Assembly (NCBI GenBank): GCA_963169325.1
Contig: CAUJEY010000014.1
Location: 1-41,336, forward strand
Source: Bacteroidota bacterium
GTDB lineage: Bacteria > Bacteroidota > Bacteroidia > Chitinophagales > Saprospiraceae
Reading direction: 5' to 3'
Length of the DNA: 41,336 nt
Positions 8,510 through 15,973 of the stretch are shown here, piece by piece; position 1 is the first letter of the stretch; the number at the start of each line of letters is the position of its first letter. The notes under the pieces were generated by a model. That model saw only the letters and a program-made list of their open reading frames with translations. It made no database searches and was not told the DNA's origin. The translations under genes were made by a program, and so were the position numbers.

Positions 8510-9583
8510 ATGACGTTATTCATTAGAAATATCACCTTACTGGTTTTGTCCATAGTGCTACTTTCTTGCAAAGGACAGGTAAAAGACAAAAAGAAGTTAC
8601 TCATGAAACAGGAAGTTATAGAACCAAATAAAATACCTGTTCCAGAAAATGGATTTTCAAGCGGTCTTATGGACAAAGACGGAACTATTTGGTTCACAAG
8701 TAACGGTAGTGGTATTTACCAATTTGACGGAAAAACATTTAAGAATTATACTATGAAGGACGGATTGAGTAGTAATCAAGTCTTTTCAATTGTTTCTGAC
8801 CATAAAAATAATATATGGTTTGGAACTCAATACGGTTTAGTGAAATACAACAGACAACAATTTGAACATATACCTCTACCATACCAAGACACCACAACAG
8901 GTTGGATTAGTACGGTGTACCCCACTCTAAGTCCCAATGCTGCTTATGCTTTAGCAACCGATAACAACAACAATTTATGGATTGGAACTGGAGGGGCTGG
9001 AACTTATTGCTATGATGGGAAAATCTTCAAATCATATTTAACCGAAATCGGACAAAAACAAGAAGATAGTTTGTACCATAATTGGATTCCTTTTATAAGA
9101 AAAGATAACAAAGGAAATATGTGGTTTGCATCAATGACTCACGGAGGAGTTAATCAATTTGATGGTGAAGTATTTACACAATATTTGATAAAGGATGGAT
9201 TAAGTGATAGCCAGGTACGAACTATCTACTGCGACAAATCTGGAAAGATATGGATGGGCTTTAACGGGAATAGAAATAGCGGATTAACCGTTTATGATGG
9301 AAAATCATTCAAAACCTATTCTGTTGAGGACGGCTTATGCAATAAGCGAATACGAGCAATTTTTGAAGATAAAAATGGTAATCTTTGGCTTGGTGCTGAC
9401 TTGGGTAACTTATGCCTTTTTGATGGTCAAAAGTTTTCTGAATTCAACTACAACGGACAGACATTTTCTGAAGTCCTTTTCATCTTTAGTGATTTAGAGG
9501 ATAATATTTGGTTTGGGGGAGCAAATGGAATTTGGAAATACGACGGAGAAATAGTTACAGATATGACAAGAAAGAATAAATAA
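8510..9583 (+). CDS. Lipoprotein with two-component-regulator-type beta-propeller repeats
   Basis: The 357-aa product opens with a lipoprotein signal (MTLFIRNITLLVLSIVLLSC, lipidated Cys20). It then carries seven or so Reg_prop blades with the repeating pattern DKDGTIWFTSNGSGIYQFDG, KNNIWFGTQYGLVKYN, NNNLWIGTGGAGTYCYDG, KGNMWFASMTHGGVNQFDG, GKIWMGFNGN, NGNLWLGADLGNLCLFDG and EDNIWFGGANGIWKYDG. This is the seven-bladed periplasmic sensor propeller of hybrid two-component systems in Bacteroidota. Here it stands alone, without the Y_Y_Y, kinase or regulator domains, as a membrane-anchored binding or scaffold protein. It forms a single-gene unit bounded by the exact inverted pair GTTCGCTG/CAGCGAAC. 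Ligand unknown. Confidence 0.8.
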   Translation: MTLFIRNITLLVLSIVLLSCKGQVKDKKKLLMKQEVIEPNKIPVPENGFSSGLMDKDGTIWFTSNGSGIYQFDGKTFKNYTMKDGLSSNQVFSIVSDHKNNIWFGTQYGLVKYNRQQFEHIPLPYQDTTTGWISTVYPTLSPNAAYALATDNNNNLWIGTGGAGTYCYDGKIFKSYLTEIGQKQEDSLYHNWIPFIRKDNKGNMWFASMTHGGVNQFDGEVFTQYLIKDGLSDSQVRTIYCDKSGKIWMGFNGNRNSGLTVYDGKSFKTYSVEDGLCNKRIRAIFEDKNGNLWLGADLGNLCLFDGQKFSEFNYNGQTFSEVLFIFSDLEDNIWFGGANGIWKYDGEIVTDMTRKNK

Positions 9584-9590
9584 AAGGCAA

Positions 9591-9876
9591 CAGCGAACAA
9601 TGCATGGTCGGTGCGACGTGAAAGTCGCTCAACATACTGTCGAACATTCCGTCAGGAAGATTACACTGAACTAACGGATTAGATTCGACCTCGTTTTGCA
9701 CCGCTGCGTCGCCCAAGTGGAAACCGGGCCGGCGTTTCGGAGTGCCGGAGCCGGATGAGGTGAAAGTCTCACGTCCAGTTCTTTGAGGGGGGAGTCGCTC
9801 GGGGAGCGGCTCCCGCGCCTACTCGACTCAATGCTCACTAAGCGGTCGCACTGCTTAGCCACCCACGTTGTACGTA
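9591..9876 (+). other. attC-like element interrupted by a group II intron remnant
   Basis: R'' is CAGCGAAC (9591-9598) and R' is GTTGTACGTA (9867-9876), with the intron remnant at 9611-9827 between them. Removing the intron leaves a palindrome-like sequence of about 70 bp that contains the perfect pair CTAAGC/GCTTAG (around 9837-9857) and GCATGG against CCACCC. R' matches the reverse complement of the next cassette end (TACGCACAAC, 10903-10912) at 9 of 10 positions, which supports the right-hand border. Confidence 0.45.
9611..9827 (+). mobile_element. Deleted group II intron remnant (5' end plus domains V-VI), no ORF
   Basis: It starts with GTGCG, the group II 5' consensus, just after the 5' exon GCATGGTCG. 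It ends with a domain V of the expected form (9748-9781, GAGCCGGATGAGGTGAAAGT then CTCACGTCCAGTTC) and a domain VI hairpin (GGGAGTCGCTC loop GAGCGGCTCCC, about 9790-9813) ending in CCTACTCGAC. A complete intron has 500-900 nt of ribozyme plus a reverse transcriptase ORF. Here only about 217 nt remain and no intron-encoded protein is present, so it cannot move by itself. A second copy with the same 5' exon is at 23115-23611 and a domain V fragment is at 27357-27391. Confidence 0.75.
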
Positions 9877-9918
9877 ATACTAAAAAGACCTAAACAGTGC
9901 AAAATGAGTTCAATATAA

Positions 9919-10158
9919 GACGACTTTACCGACCTGTACAACCAACTAAGACGGTATTTTGAGTATTATGTTGGGGATACCGCAAAAACATTCAGTCAGG
10001 TAGTACGTTTCCAAAACATTCTGAACGCTAAGCCTTCGACACAAAGCCTCAGGCAAAACAAAATATTCTTTGACCTTGGCTACTATGACCAAGCCCATTT
10101 CATAAAGGAGTTCAAAAATTTTTATGGTGTAACACCGAGCAAAGCTTTCGGAAGATAA
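9919..10158 (+). pseudogene. AraC-family regulator remnant (C-terminal HTH only)
   Basis: The frame from 9919 is open for 79 codons to the TAA at 10156-10158 but follows an in-frame stop and has no start codon. It encodes the second half of an AraC/XylS DNA-binding domain: QLRRYFEYYVGDTAKTFSQV, then VRFQNILNAKPSTQSL, then FFDLGYYDQAHFIKEFKNFY and GVTPSKAFGR. The sensor domain and first helix-turn-helix are gone. AraC genes often precede a VOC/glyoxalase gene in Bacteroidota, so this is probably the decayed partner of the next gene. Confidence 0.75.
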
Positions 10159-10176
10159 AATGTCCGTTTTTTACAA

Positions 10177-10205
10177 TTTCAGCGTTCAAACCGCTGGTAT
10201 TTTTG
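10177..10205 (+). promoter_or_regulatory. Bacteroidota-type promoter of the VOC gene
   Basis: TATTTTTG at 10198-10205 is a perfect TAnnTTTG -7 box, 30 bp before the VOC start. TTTC at 10177-10180 is a one-mismatch -33 element (TTTG) with 17 bp between, slightly short of the usual spacing. Confidence 0.5.
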
Positions 10206-10235
10206 CATCATCTTTTACATAAAATCGGATAAAAT

Positions 10236-10616
10236 ATGAAGCTCAACGCAGGTATTCTCACAGCAAAGTTGGTAGAAAGCAAAACTTTCTATACAGACAA
10301 ATTAGGATTTGGGGTAACATTTGAAAACGAATTTTACCTTTTGATGCACACTCCAAACCGACAAGCTGAATTAAGCTTTCTGTTGCCGCATCATCCAACG
10401 CAACAACCCTTTTTTCACAAACCATTTAATGGACAGGGAATGTATCTTACCATTGAAGTGGATGATGTTGACACCATTTACAACGACCTTAAAAATAAAG
10501 GCGTTCAAATTAAAGTTGATCTACGAGATGAACCTTGGGGTGACAGACATTTTGCCATTGAAGACCCAAATGGTATTGGTATTGACATAGTGAAATATTC
10601 ACCCCCACAAGAATAA
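10236..10616 (+). CDS. VOC family (glyoxalase/bleomycin-resistance-like) protein
   Basis: The 126-aa protein is a single vicinal-oxygen-chelate unit pair of normal length. It opens with MKLNAGILTAKLVESKTFY, then DKLGFGVTFENEFYLLM, a central GMYLTIEVDDVDTIYNDLK, and the terminal strand pattern GDRHFAIEDPNGIGIDIVKY. The FAIEDPNG motif near the C-terminus usually carries a metal-binding Glu in glyoxalase I-like folds. Members act as lyases, dioxygenases or binding proteins for drugs; the substrate cannot be told here. It is cytoplasmic. It follows the AraC remnant and its own promoter, and the next gene starts 4 bp after its stop, so the two form one operon. The gene is small, AT-rich and cassette-borne. 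Confidence 0.85.
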   Translation: MKLNAGILTAKLVESKTFYTDKLGFGVTFENEFYLLMHTPNRQAELSFLLPHHPTQQPFFHKPFNGQGMYLTIEVDDVDTIYNDLKNKGVQIKVDLRDEPWGDRHFAIEDPNGIGIDIVKYSPPQE

Positions 10617-10620
10617 AACT

Positions 10621-10890
10621 ATGAAAACCATCGCCAATAACAGTTTGAAAGGAGCAAAAAACATCGGTACAACCATTCTGAAACGACTGAATGAAATTGG
10701 TATTTATTCACTTGCAGACTTAGCGGACATAACGCCTGTAAAGGCTTACAAAAAAATATGCGAGCAAAATCCGGGAGAGACTTTTCCTGTTTGTTACTAT
10801 CTTTACTCCTTAGAAGGAGCTTTGCTTGAGTTGCATTGGGACGACTTGCCGGAAGATTTGAAAAAGGACTTGCGGAAACAAATAAGATGA
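10621..10890 (+). CDS. TfoX C-terminal domain protein (helix-hairpin-helix type)
   Basis: The 89-aa protein matches the C-terminal domain of TfoX/Sxy proteins. It has the opening NSLKGAKNIGTTILKRLNEI, the GIYSLADLADITPVKAYKKI helical hairpin, and the closing YYLYSLEGALLELHWDDLP. TfoX/Sxy controls competence genes together with CRP in gamma-proteobacteria. Stand-alone C-terminal domains elsewhere have no settled role and are often found with VOC or AraC genes in Bacteroidota. No N-terminal TfoX domain is present. It lies 4 bp downstream of the VOC stop with the same direction, so it is probably translated from the same transcript. The gene ends shortly before the palindrome that closes this unit. 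Confidence 0.8.
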   Translation: MKTIANNSLKGAKNIGTTILKRLNEIGIYSLADLADITPVKAYKKICEQNPGETFPVCYYLYSLEGALLELHWDDLPEDLKKDLRKQIR

Positions 10891-10902
10891 TTAAGAAGTA
10901 CA

Positions 10903-11028
10903 TACGCACAACATCGGTTTGGCAATATGGCAGATGAAGTGCTTCTATGAAACATTTGTGCAAGGTTTAACAACAGGAATTCTATTGAATTTTTATGCTA
11001 AGCATCGCCAAACCTTGAACGTTGGACG
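10903..11028 (+). other. attC-like palindromic element after the VOC-TfoX_C unit
   Basis: The order is R'' TACGCACAAC (10903-10912), L'' GGTTTGGCAAT (10916-10926), a long loop, L' ATCGCCAAACC (11004-11014), spacer TTGAAC, and R' GTTGGACG (11021-11028). L''/L' pair at 10 of 11 positions. The single mismatch is A-C on this strand, which is a G-T wobble on the opposite strand. GTTGGAC fits the integron core consensus GTTRRRY exactly. Its left half strongly resembles the element at 11813. Confidence 0.55.
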
Positions 11029-11050
11029 TCACTTTAAACAGACATTCCGT

Positions 11051-11836
11051 ATGAAACGACAAATTAAAAAATGGACTCTTCGCCTGACAGCTACCGTAGT
11101 ACTTATTGGAGGACTTTTGCTCATTATTATTCTGAATCCAATTTTGACTTACGCCAGCAAAACGACACATAACAATTACACCGTTTTCCATAATAAAACA
11201 CTTGACCCTACATTATTAACTAAACTTGACCAAGCGACCGAACTTTTAAAAGCAAGTGAATTTTACAATCCAAAACTACACCTTGACATATGCCTGAATG
11301 ACAGATCAAAATATCCAAAACTTATGCGAACCTTAAGGGGACAAGCCTTTGCGTGGGGCTTCTATAACAAAGTTGTTCTTCAAGGAAATACAAATTATCA
11401 AGACAACAATGTTGAACTAAATAGCTATAAATGGAATTTGACACAGCTTTTGGCACACGAAATGACACATTGTTTACAGTTCGACAAATTAGGGTTTTGG
11501 AAGTCAAACCCTGTTGCAAATATCCCAAATTGGAAATGGGAAGGTTATGCAGAATATATTTCCCGACAGGACGCAGACCAGAAAAACCTTTCAAAAAATA
11601 TTGCACGTCTTATTGCGACCAAAAAAAGTAATTGGCAAGTAACTTTTGCTGACAGTACAATTGTGCCAAGAGAATATTATGAAAGTTGGATAATGATGCA
11701 ATATTGTATGAATATCAAAAAAATGACTTACAAACAAATTCTTGCGGACACGACAAGCGAACAAAATGTTACACAAGAAATGATGAAGTGGTATGAAAAG
11801 AATAAAAGCGAACGCACAACATCGTATTGGCAATAG
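11051..11836 (+). CDS. Membrane-anchored HExxH zinc-peptidase-like protein
   Basis: I start the protein at the ATG at 11051 (261 aa). The upstream in-frame extension covers the palindrome and would bury the hydrophobic segment, whereas this start puts the membrane segment (TATVVLIGGLLLIIILNPIL) at residues 13-32. The zinc motif HEMTH is at 136-140, followed by WEGYAEY (162-168), where the Glu is a plausible third ligand as in gluzincins. The rest is hydrophilic and probably extracytoplasmic. The family resembles small Bacteroidota metallopeptidases of unknown target. It is a single-gene unit between GTTGGACG and CGCACAAC (6 of 8 match as inverted cores). Its last codons run into the next palindrome and the stop lies inside the stem. 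Confidence 0.7.
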   Translation: MKRQIKKWTLRLTATVVLIGGLLLIIILNPILTYASKTTHNNYTVFHNKTLDPTLLTKLDQATELLKASEFYNPKLHLDICLNDRSKYPKLMRTLRGQAFAWGFYNKVVLQGNTNYQDNNVELNSYKWNLTQLLAHEMTHCLQFDKLGFWKSNPVANIPNWKWEGYAEYISRQDADQKNLSKNIARLIATKKSNWQVTFADSTIVPREYYESWIMMQYCMNIKKMTYKQILADTTSEQNVTQEMMKWYEKNKSERTTSYWQ

Positions 11837-11940
11837 TGGGGCTGACAGTTGTAAACTCAACATTTGTAATTCTATTGGGCATTTGTGCAAATGCTGGGCT
11901 GACGTTTTTCAAATGCCCCACCATCGCCTGCTATTGGAGT
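11813..11940 (+). other. attC-like palindromic element after the HExxH gene
   Basis: R'' CGCACAAC (11813-11820) is followed by L'' GGCAATAGTGGGGC (11829-11842) and L' GCCCCACCATCGCC (11915-11928). The arms pair 12 of 14, and both mismatches are A-C on this strand (G-T on the other). A possible R' is ATTGGAGT (11933-11940) or, further out, GTTGGCGA (11991-11998). The next unit to the right has no matching core, so the array may end here. Confidence 0.5.
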
Positions 11941-12077
11941 AAAATCGGGGCAAAGAAAAAAATTGGGCAGTCTATGTACAGGGTAAACACGTTGGCGATA
12001 AACCATTCAAATAACAGGCTTTTTTGGTATTGTAAATCACAGCCTGCGTTACCCGAAATTTATACACGATAAATAGA

Positions 12078-12097
12078 GGGCAGAATGCCCGTTTTTT
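12078..12097 (+). terminator. Small intrinsic terminator before the esterase gene
   Basis: GGGCA (12078-12082), loop GAA, TGCCC (12086-12090), then G and six T (12092-12097). The short GC-rich stem with a T tract suits termination of transcripts from the cassette genes, 20 bp before the next start codon. The stem is only 5 bp, so strength is uncertain. Confidence 0.45.
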
Positions 12098-12116
12098 ACT
12101 AAAAATATAAATATCA

Positions 12117-15100
12117 ATGAACATTTTTTGCAAAGGCATATACAAGCGTCAAATGCTCCAAGTCCCATATTGGGCAATTGTCATATCAGGCATTATTGCC
12201 GGTATCGCCAATCATGCTAACGCTCAAATAGTGGAGGCTACACAATCCGGGTTCACCTGGATAACTACGGAAAATGTAGCTGATACGACCTTGGGCTCAG
12301 GCTATACCATGTATTGTGCTGCCTGGCCTATATTTAAGCAGTATCCCGGGCCTGACGATTTCCAGACCGGCTTGAGCAGTAGCTGGTTGACGACCCGAAA
12401 ATTGAGTAATCAACCTCAGTTTTATACCACTATCGAAGGTGGCTTAGGCTGGTGGCATGATACGCGTTTTGGCACAAAAATCCCTAAGTTTATTATGGGC
12501 GGGGTGTCCTATGATTTCTATGCTTGGGCCAATGGTCCGGGCGCAGGGAAAAGCGACATATTGCCAAATGGACAGCGTGATTGGAGTACGCCCGGAGGCA
12601 AATACGGTGTAGCGCAGTTATCCAACAAACTACTTTGGGCGCCTGATGGCTTGAATATGGCGCAGGGTTTAAATGGTGAGATGCTCGGATATGGATATAT
12701 TCCTTTGCCCTTAACAGAACCCATATCAAATACGAACGGAACAGATGTCGAAACAGGCAATCAATGCTGGACACTTTTCTTGAATTCCACCAATTTCAAA
12801 GGGCCGGCAACCTTTTTTCTACCTACTTTTTGGACCGAGCCTGTATTGCTCAACCCCGCCTTGGAGGGATTGATGCTTGATTCAAGCCCCTCCGATCCCA
12901 ACGTCGCTTTTGGTGTTGAACACGCAGGCTCTCCGGCAATCATTGCCCAAGATGGCAATGGCAACCGGTATGCTAAAGTAAGTCGCTTGCAGTTTCCGGC
13001 AAATAATGATGATAGATCAATGATTCTGAATCAAATATCAGTCTATTCTCCGGATGCGCTTTGGAATGACATGGAGGCTTGGTTTAATGGTGGCCCCGCA
13101 GTGCCGCCGGGTATTAATGCTGCAGGCATTCGCGGAGTTTCATTTGTCAATAACGGAGGTTTTATGGCAGCTGAAATCCAGGAAAATGGGCCAAATGGAA
13201 TAAAAAAAGAGGTTGATCTCAACTATATCAACAATGTTCAACTCAATAATAACATTATGGGGTTTGAATATGACCTGAATATAGTGGAGCATGATGTAAA
13301 AAACTTCAAGTTGCCCGAATATTTCAGGCTCGATTCGGATAGCTTGTGGCACGCTGTTGATAAGGCTAATGTACCCGCTTCTACTAATTTTTTAAGCACC
13401 CCTGTCCCGACATCGCCGCGACCGGAAACCACCTATTTAACACCCTTAGACCCGGAATGTCATTGGCAAGACCCCAATGGCCCCTGGAACAGTCCCGGGC
13501 CGGTGGCCGGCCCATTTAAAGCGAACCTTGGAGACGGCACCACGGTTACCTATTACTGGTATCGTTTTGTGGACCAACCCGCCATCATTCACGCCAAACT
13601 TCCGGAGGATATTCGAACCAAACTCCAACAGAGAGCCGAACTCATCCATGCCAACTGGAGCCATACCGACGAATACCTGGCACCGCCTTCCATCGGCAGG
13701 ATAGCAACTGTTGATCCGGCGGCTATTATTCAACCACCGGCGGGCTTAGAAATTGGCTATGTCCCGATTGTGACCAGACAAGAAAAAACCGGGAAAAAAG
13801 TAAGGATATTTGTTTTGGCCGGCCAATCGAATATGCAAGGATTCGGCGCCATCAACCATCCTGAAAACGCCTCGGGAACCTTGCACCACGTTGTACAAAA
13901 TGATATAAATGGCACGTGGTCAGACATCGGAAGTATCAATAATTGGACATCCCTTGACCATGCCTACTTGTATTATGAGCAGGATGGCGACACGATCAGG
14001 TCAAATGTAACGGTGGGCCAGGGGGCTTATGCGGATTTGATCGGCCCGGAGTTGGCCTTTGCCCATCAGTTGGACAAATACTATGAAGACCCAATCTTAA
14101 TCATAAAAACTGCCTGGGGAGGCAAAAGTTTAGCCGTAGATTTTCGCCCGCCGTCGGCAGGAGGCACAACCGGTGAATACTATAATGCCATGATCCTAAA
14201 GGTGAGCCATGTTACCGAAAACTTGGGAAGCCATTTCCCGGATCTGAATGCAACAGATTTTGAAATTTCAGGGTTTGCTTGGTTTCAAGGTTGGAATGAT
14301 GGCGCATCCGATGACTTTTTGAATGAATATGAAAGTAATTTGTATCATTTGGTCAATGATATAAGAACCGACTTGAATAGCCCTAAACTACCTGTAATTA
14401 TAGTAAGTGCAGGCCAGGGCGGTTATGAGGCAATTGATGACCCTTGGGTTCAAAGTATACAAAACATAGTTGCTGTTGCACAAGAAACCGTAGGATGCAA
14501 TGATAGTATTTACGGTGGTAAAGTTGGCTTTGTCAATTCAAAACCTTTTTATGTGAATCAATCGGAATCTCCGGAGGATGCCATTTATCACTTCAACAAT
14601 AATGCCCTTACATTCCTGAATGTAGGAAAAGCAATGGGTGATGAAATGATTCTGGCTATCAATGATATGTCATTTTGTTATCAGGAATGCGCCAATCCTG
14701 TAGTTCCGGGTGTTGTATCAATAGGCAACAGGGTATGGAATGATCTGAATCGAAATGGCATCAATGAACCCGAAGAGCCGGGAATTCCAGGTGTATCTCT
14801 GGTCATCTGGTCCGATTCAGACGGCGATGGTATCCCAGACTGGCAAGGCTTTGGGGGCGTACAAGTAACGGATGAGAACGGGTATTATAAATTTTCCGGT
14901 TTACAACCGGGAAATTATGTGGTTTTTGTATGGCAAGTTAACAATTGGGGGACCGGGGAGCCCCTGGAACATTTTGTATCAACCAAAGGATTCCAGCCTA
15001 ATGCAAATATTGACGTTGATTTTGACAACAATGGCTTTGGCGAACCGTTCACGGATATAATGTCAGGCATTGTGACACTTGGAATAAGTGAAGAGCCGCT

Positions 15101-15458
15101 GAATGATGGCGACCCGTTCAATTGCTATTTTAATTATGATGCCAACGGCAATAACAGCGTAGATTTTGGTTTCTATGATCCCAGCATTATCTCTTCTAAT
15201 GAAGATTTACACGCCGAAGAGGCTTGGATTCAACTGTTTCCGATGCCCGTCATGGATAAATTTACGATCAAAAGAAAACTGGCCGGAATGTGCCGTATAG
15301 AAATATATGATTCCCTCGGTCGGGTGCTCCGCAGTGATGAATTCAACGATGACGTTCATGCCGTTGATATTTCGCCATTTCCGGCTGGGTTGTATTTTGT
15401 TAAATTAAATACTCAGACTAATAATTACAGGAAAATATTCAAACTGATAAAGATATAA
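12117..15458 (+). CDS. Secreted SGNH/SASA-type esterase with SdrD_B domain and T9SS sorting signal
   Basis: The 1113-aa product has a signal peptide ending near ANHANAQ (residue 37). A long N-terminal region (about 40-430) follows that I do not recognise (GWWHDTRFGTKIPKFIMGGV and similar). The next domain (about 560-850) is a sialate O-acetylesterase/SASA-type SGNH hydrolase: nucleophile Ser571 in VLAGQSNMQGFG, an ELAFAHQL/WGGKSL block, GFAWFQGWND (719-728), and the likely catalytic Asp/His in EDAIYHFNN (His825). An SdrD_B-like beta domain follows (IGNRVWNDLNRNGINEPEEP, from about 869). The last 75 or so residues are a T9SS type A sorting domain ending in YRKIFKLIKI. It probably removes acetyl groups from extracellular polysaccharide. 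The gene is moderately AT-rich and lies just after the terminator of the cassette region. Confidence 0.85.
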   Translation: MNIFCKGIYKRQMLQVPYWAIVISGIIAGIANHANAQIVEATQSGFTWITTENVADTTLGSGYTMYCAAWPIFKQYPGPDDFQTGLSSSWLTTRKLSNQPQFYTTIEGGLGWWHDTRFGTKIPKFIMGGVSYDFYAWANGPGAGKSDILPNGQRDWSTPGGKYGVAQLSNKLLWAPDGLNMAQGLNGEMLGYGYIPLPLTEPISNTNGTDVETGNQCWTLFLNSTNFKGPATFFLPTFWTEPVLLNPALEGLMLDSSPSDPNVAFGVEHAGSPAIIAQDGNGNRYAKVSRLQFPANNDDRSMILNQISVYSPDALWNDMEAWFNGGPAVPPGINAAGIRGVSFVNNGGFMAAEIQENGPNGIKKEVDLNYINNVQLNNNIMGFEYDLNIVEHDVKNFKLPEYFRLDSDSLWHAVDKANVPASTNFLSTPVPTSPRPETTYLTPLDPECHWQDPNGPWNSPGPVAGPFKANLGDGTTVTYYWYRFVDQPAIIHAKLPEDIRTKLQQRAELIHANWSHTDEYLAPPSIGRIATVDPAAIIQPPAGLEIGYVPIVTRQEKTGKKVRIFVLAGQSNMQGFGAINHPENASGTLHHVVQNDINGTWSDIGSINNWTSLDHAYLYYEQDGDTIRSNVTVGQGAYADLIGPELAFAHQLDKYYEDPILIIKTAWGGKSLAVDFRPPSAGGTTGEYYNAMILKVSHVTENLGSHFPDLNATDFEISGFAWFQGWNDGASDDFLNEYESNLYHLVNDIRTDLNSPKLPVIIVSAGQGGYEAIDDPWVQSIQNIVAVAQETVGCNDSIYGGKVGFVNSKPFYVNQSESPEDAIYHFNNNALTFLNVGKAMGDEMILAINDMSFCYQECANPVVPGVVSIGNRVWNDLNRNGINEPEEPGIPGVSLVIWSDSDGDGIPDWQGFGGVQVTDENGYYKFSGLQPGNYVVFVWQVNNWGTGEPLEHFVSTKGFQPNANIDVDFDNNGFGEPFTDIMSGIVTLGISEEPLNDGDPFNCYFNYDANGNNSVDFGFYDPSIISSNEDLHAEEAWIQLFPMPVMDKFTIKRKLAGMCRIEIYDSLGRVLRSDEFNDDVHAVDISPFPAGLYFVKLNTQTNNYRKIFKLIKI

Positions 15459-15529
15459 ATTGGAGTGGGCGCAAACGGCATTTGTCCCCTGTTTTTATTC
15501 GACTGCATATTTAATAAAAACATCACAAA

Positions 15530-15973
15530 ATGAACAAATTTAAACAACTTAATTTTATTATATTAACTCTGCTGACACTAACCACTTTAAACTCTTGTAA
15601 AGTTGGAAGGTTTGTAGTTTATAACTTTGCAGACATAAACGATCATAAAAAATTTCCTGCACGAAATATTGAAAACGGAACAACTAAATTCATTTTTCCG
15701 ACTGCTGAAAAAGGTAAATTTCCAAAAGAACTAAATGTAAAAGACAAAAGTTATCCGTTTGAAAAATATTTAGAAGACAACAAAACCGTTGTATTTTTAG
15801 TTATTCAAAACGATACGATTCAATATGAAAAATACTGGGGAAAGCACAACGAAAGTTCTATTGTTCCATCTTTTTCAATGGCTAAATCTATAACTTCTAT
15901 TTTAATCGGTTGTGCTATTGACGACAAACTTATTCAATCAATACCAATGGTGGCTACCAACACAAACCACTGA
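15530..15973 (+). pseudogene. Serine hydrolase (beta-lactamase family) lipoprotein, 3'-truncated
   Basis: The open frame starts with a lipoprotein signal (lipobox LNSC, Cys23). It carries the first part of a class C beta-lactamase-like serine hydrolase, including the nucleophile motif S116-M-A-K119 in PSFSMAKSITSILIG. Family members run to 350-400 residues with YxN and HxG motifs later; none is present. The homologous reading ends at about DDKLIQS (near 15940), exactly where the oppositely oriented VIT/vWA gene ends, and the last 10 residues are read from that gene's DNA. It is a junction-truncated gene without a complete active site. Confidence 0.75.

Noticed and set aside
11827-12072. 81-codon plus-strand frame after the HExxH gene
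   Set aside because: It is read almost entirely from the palindromic element and its flank. The peptide has no family resemblance and the region is explained by structure.
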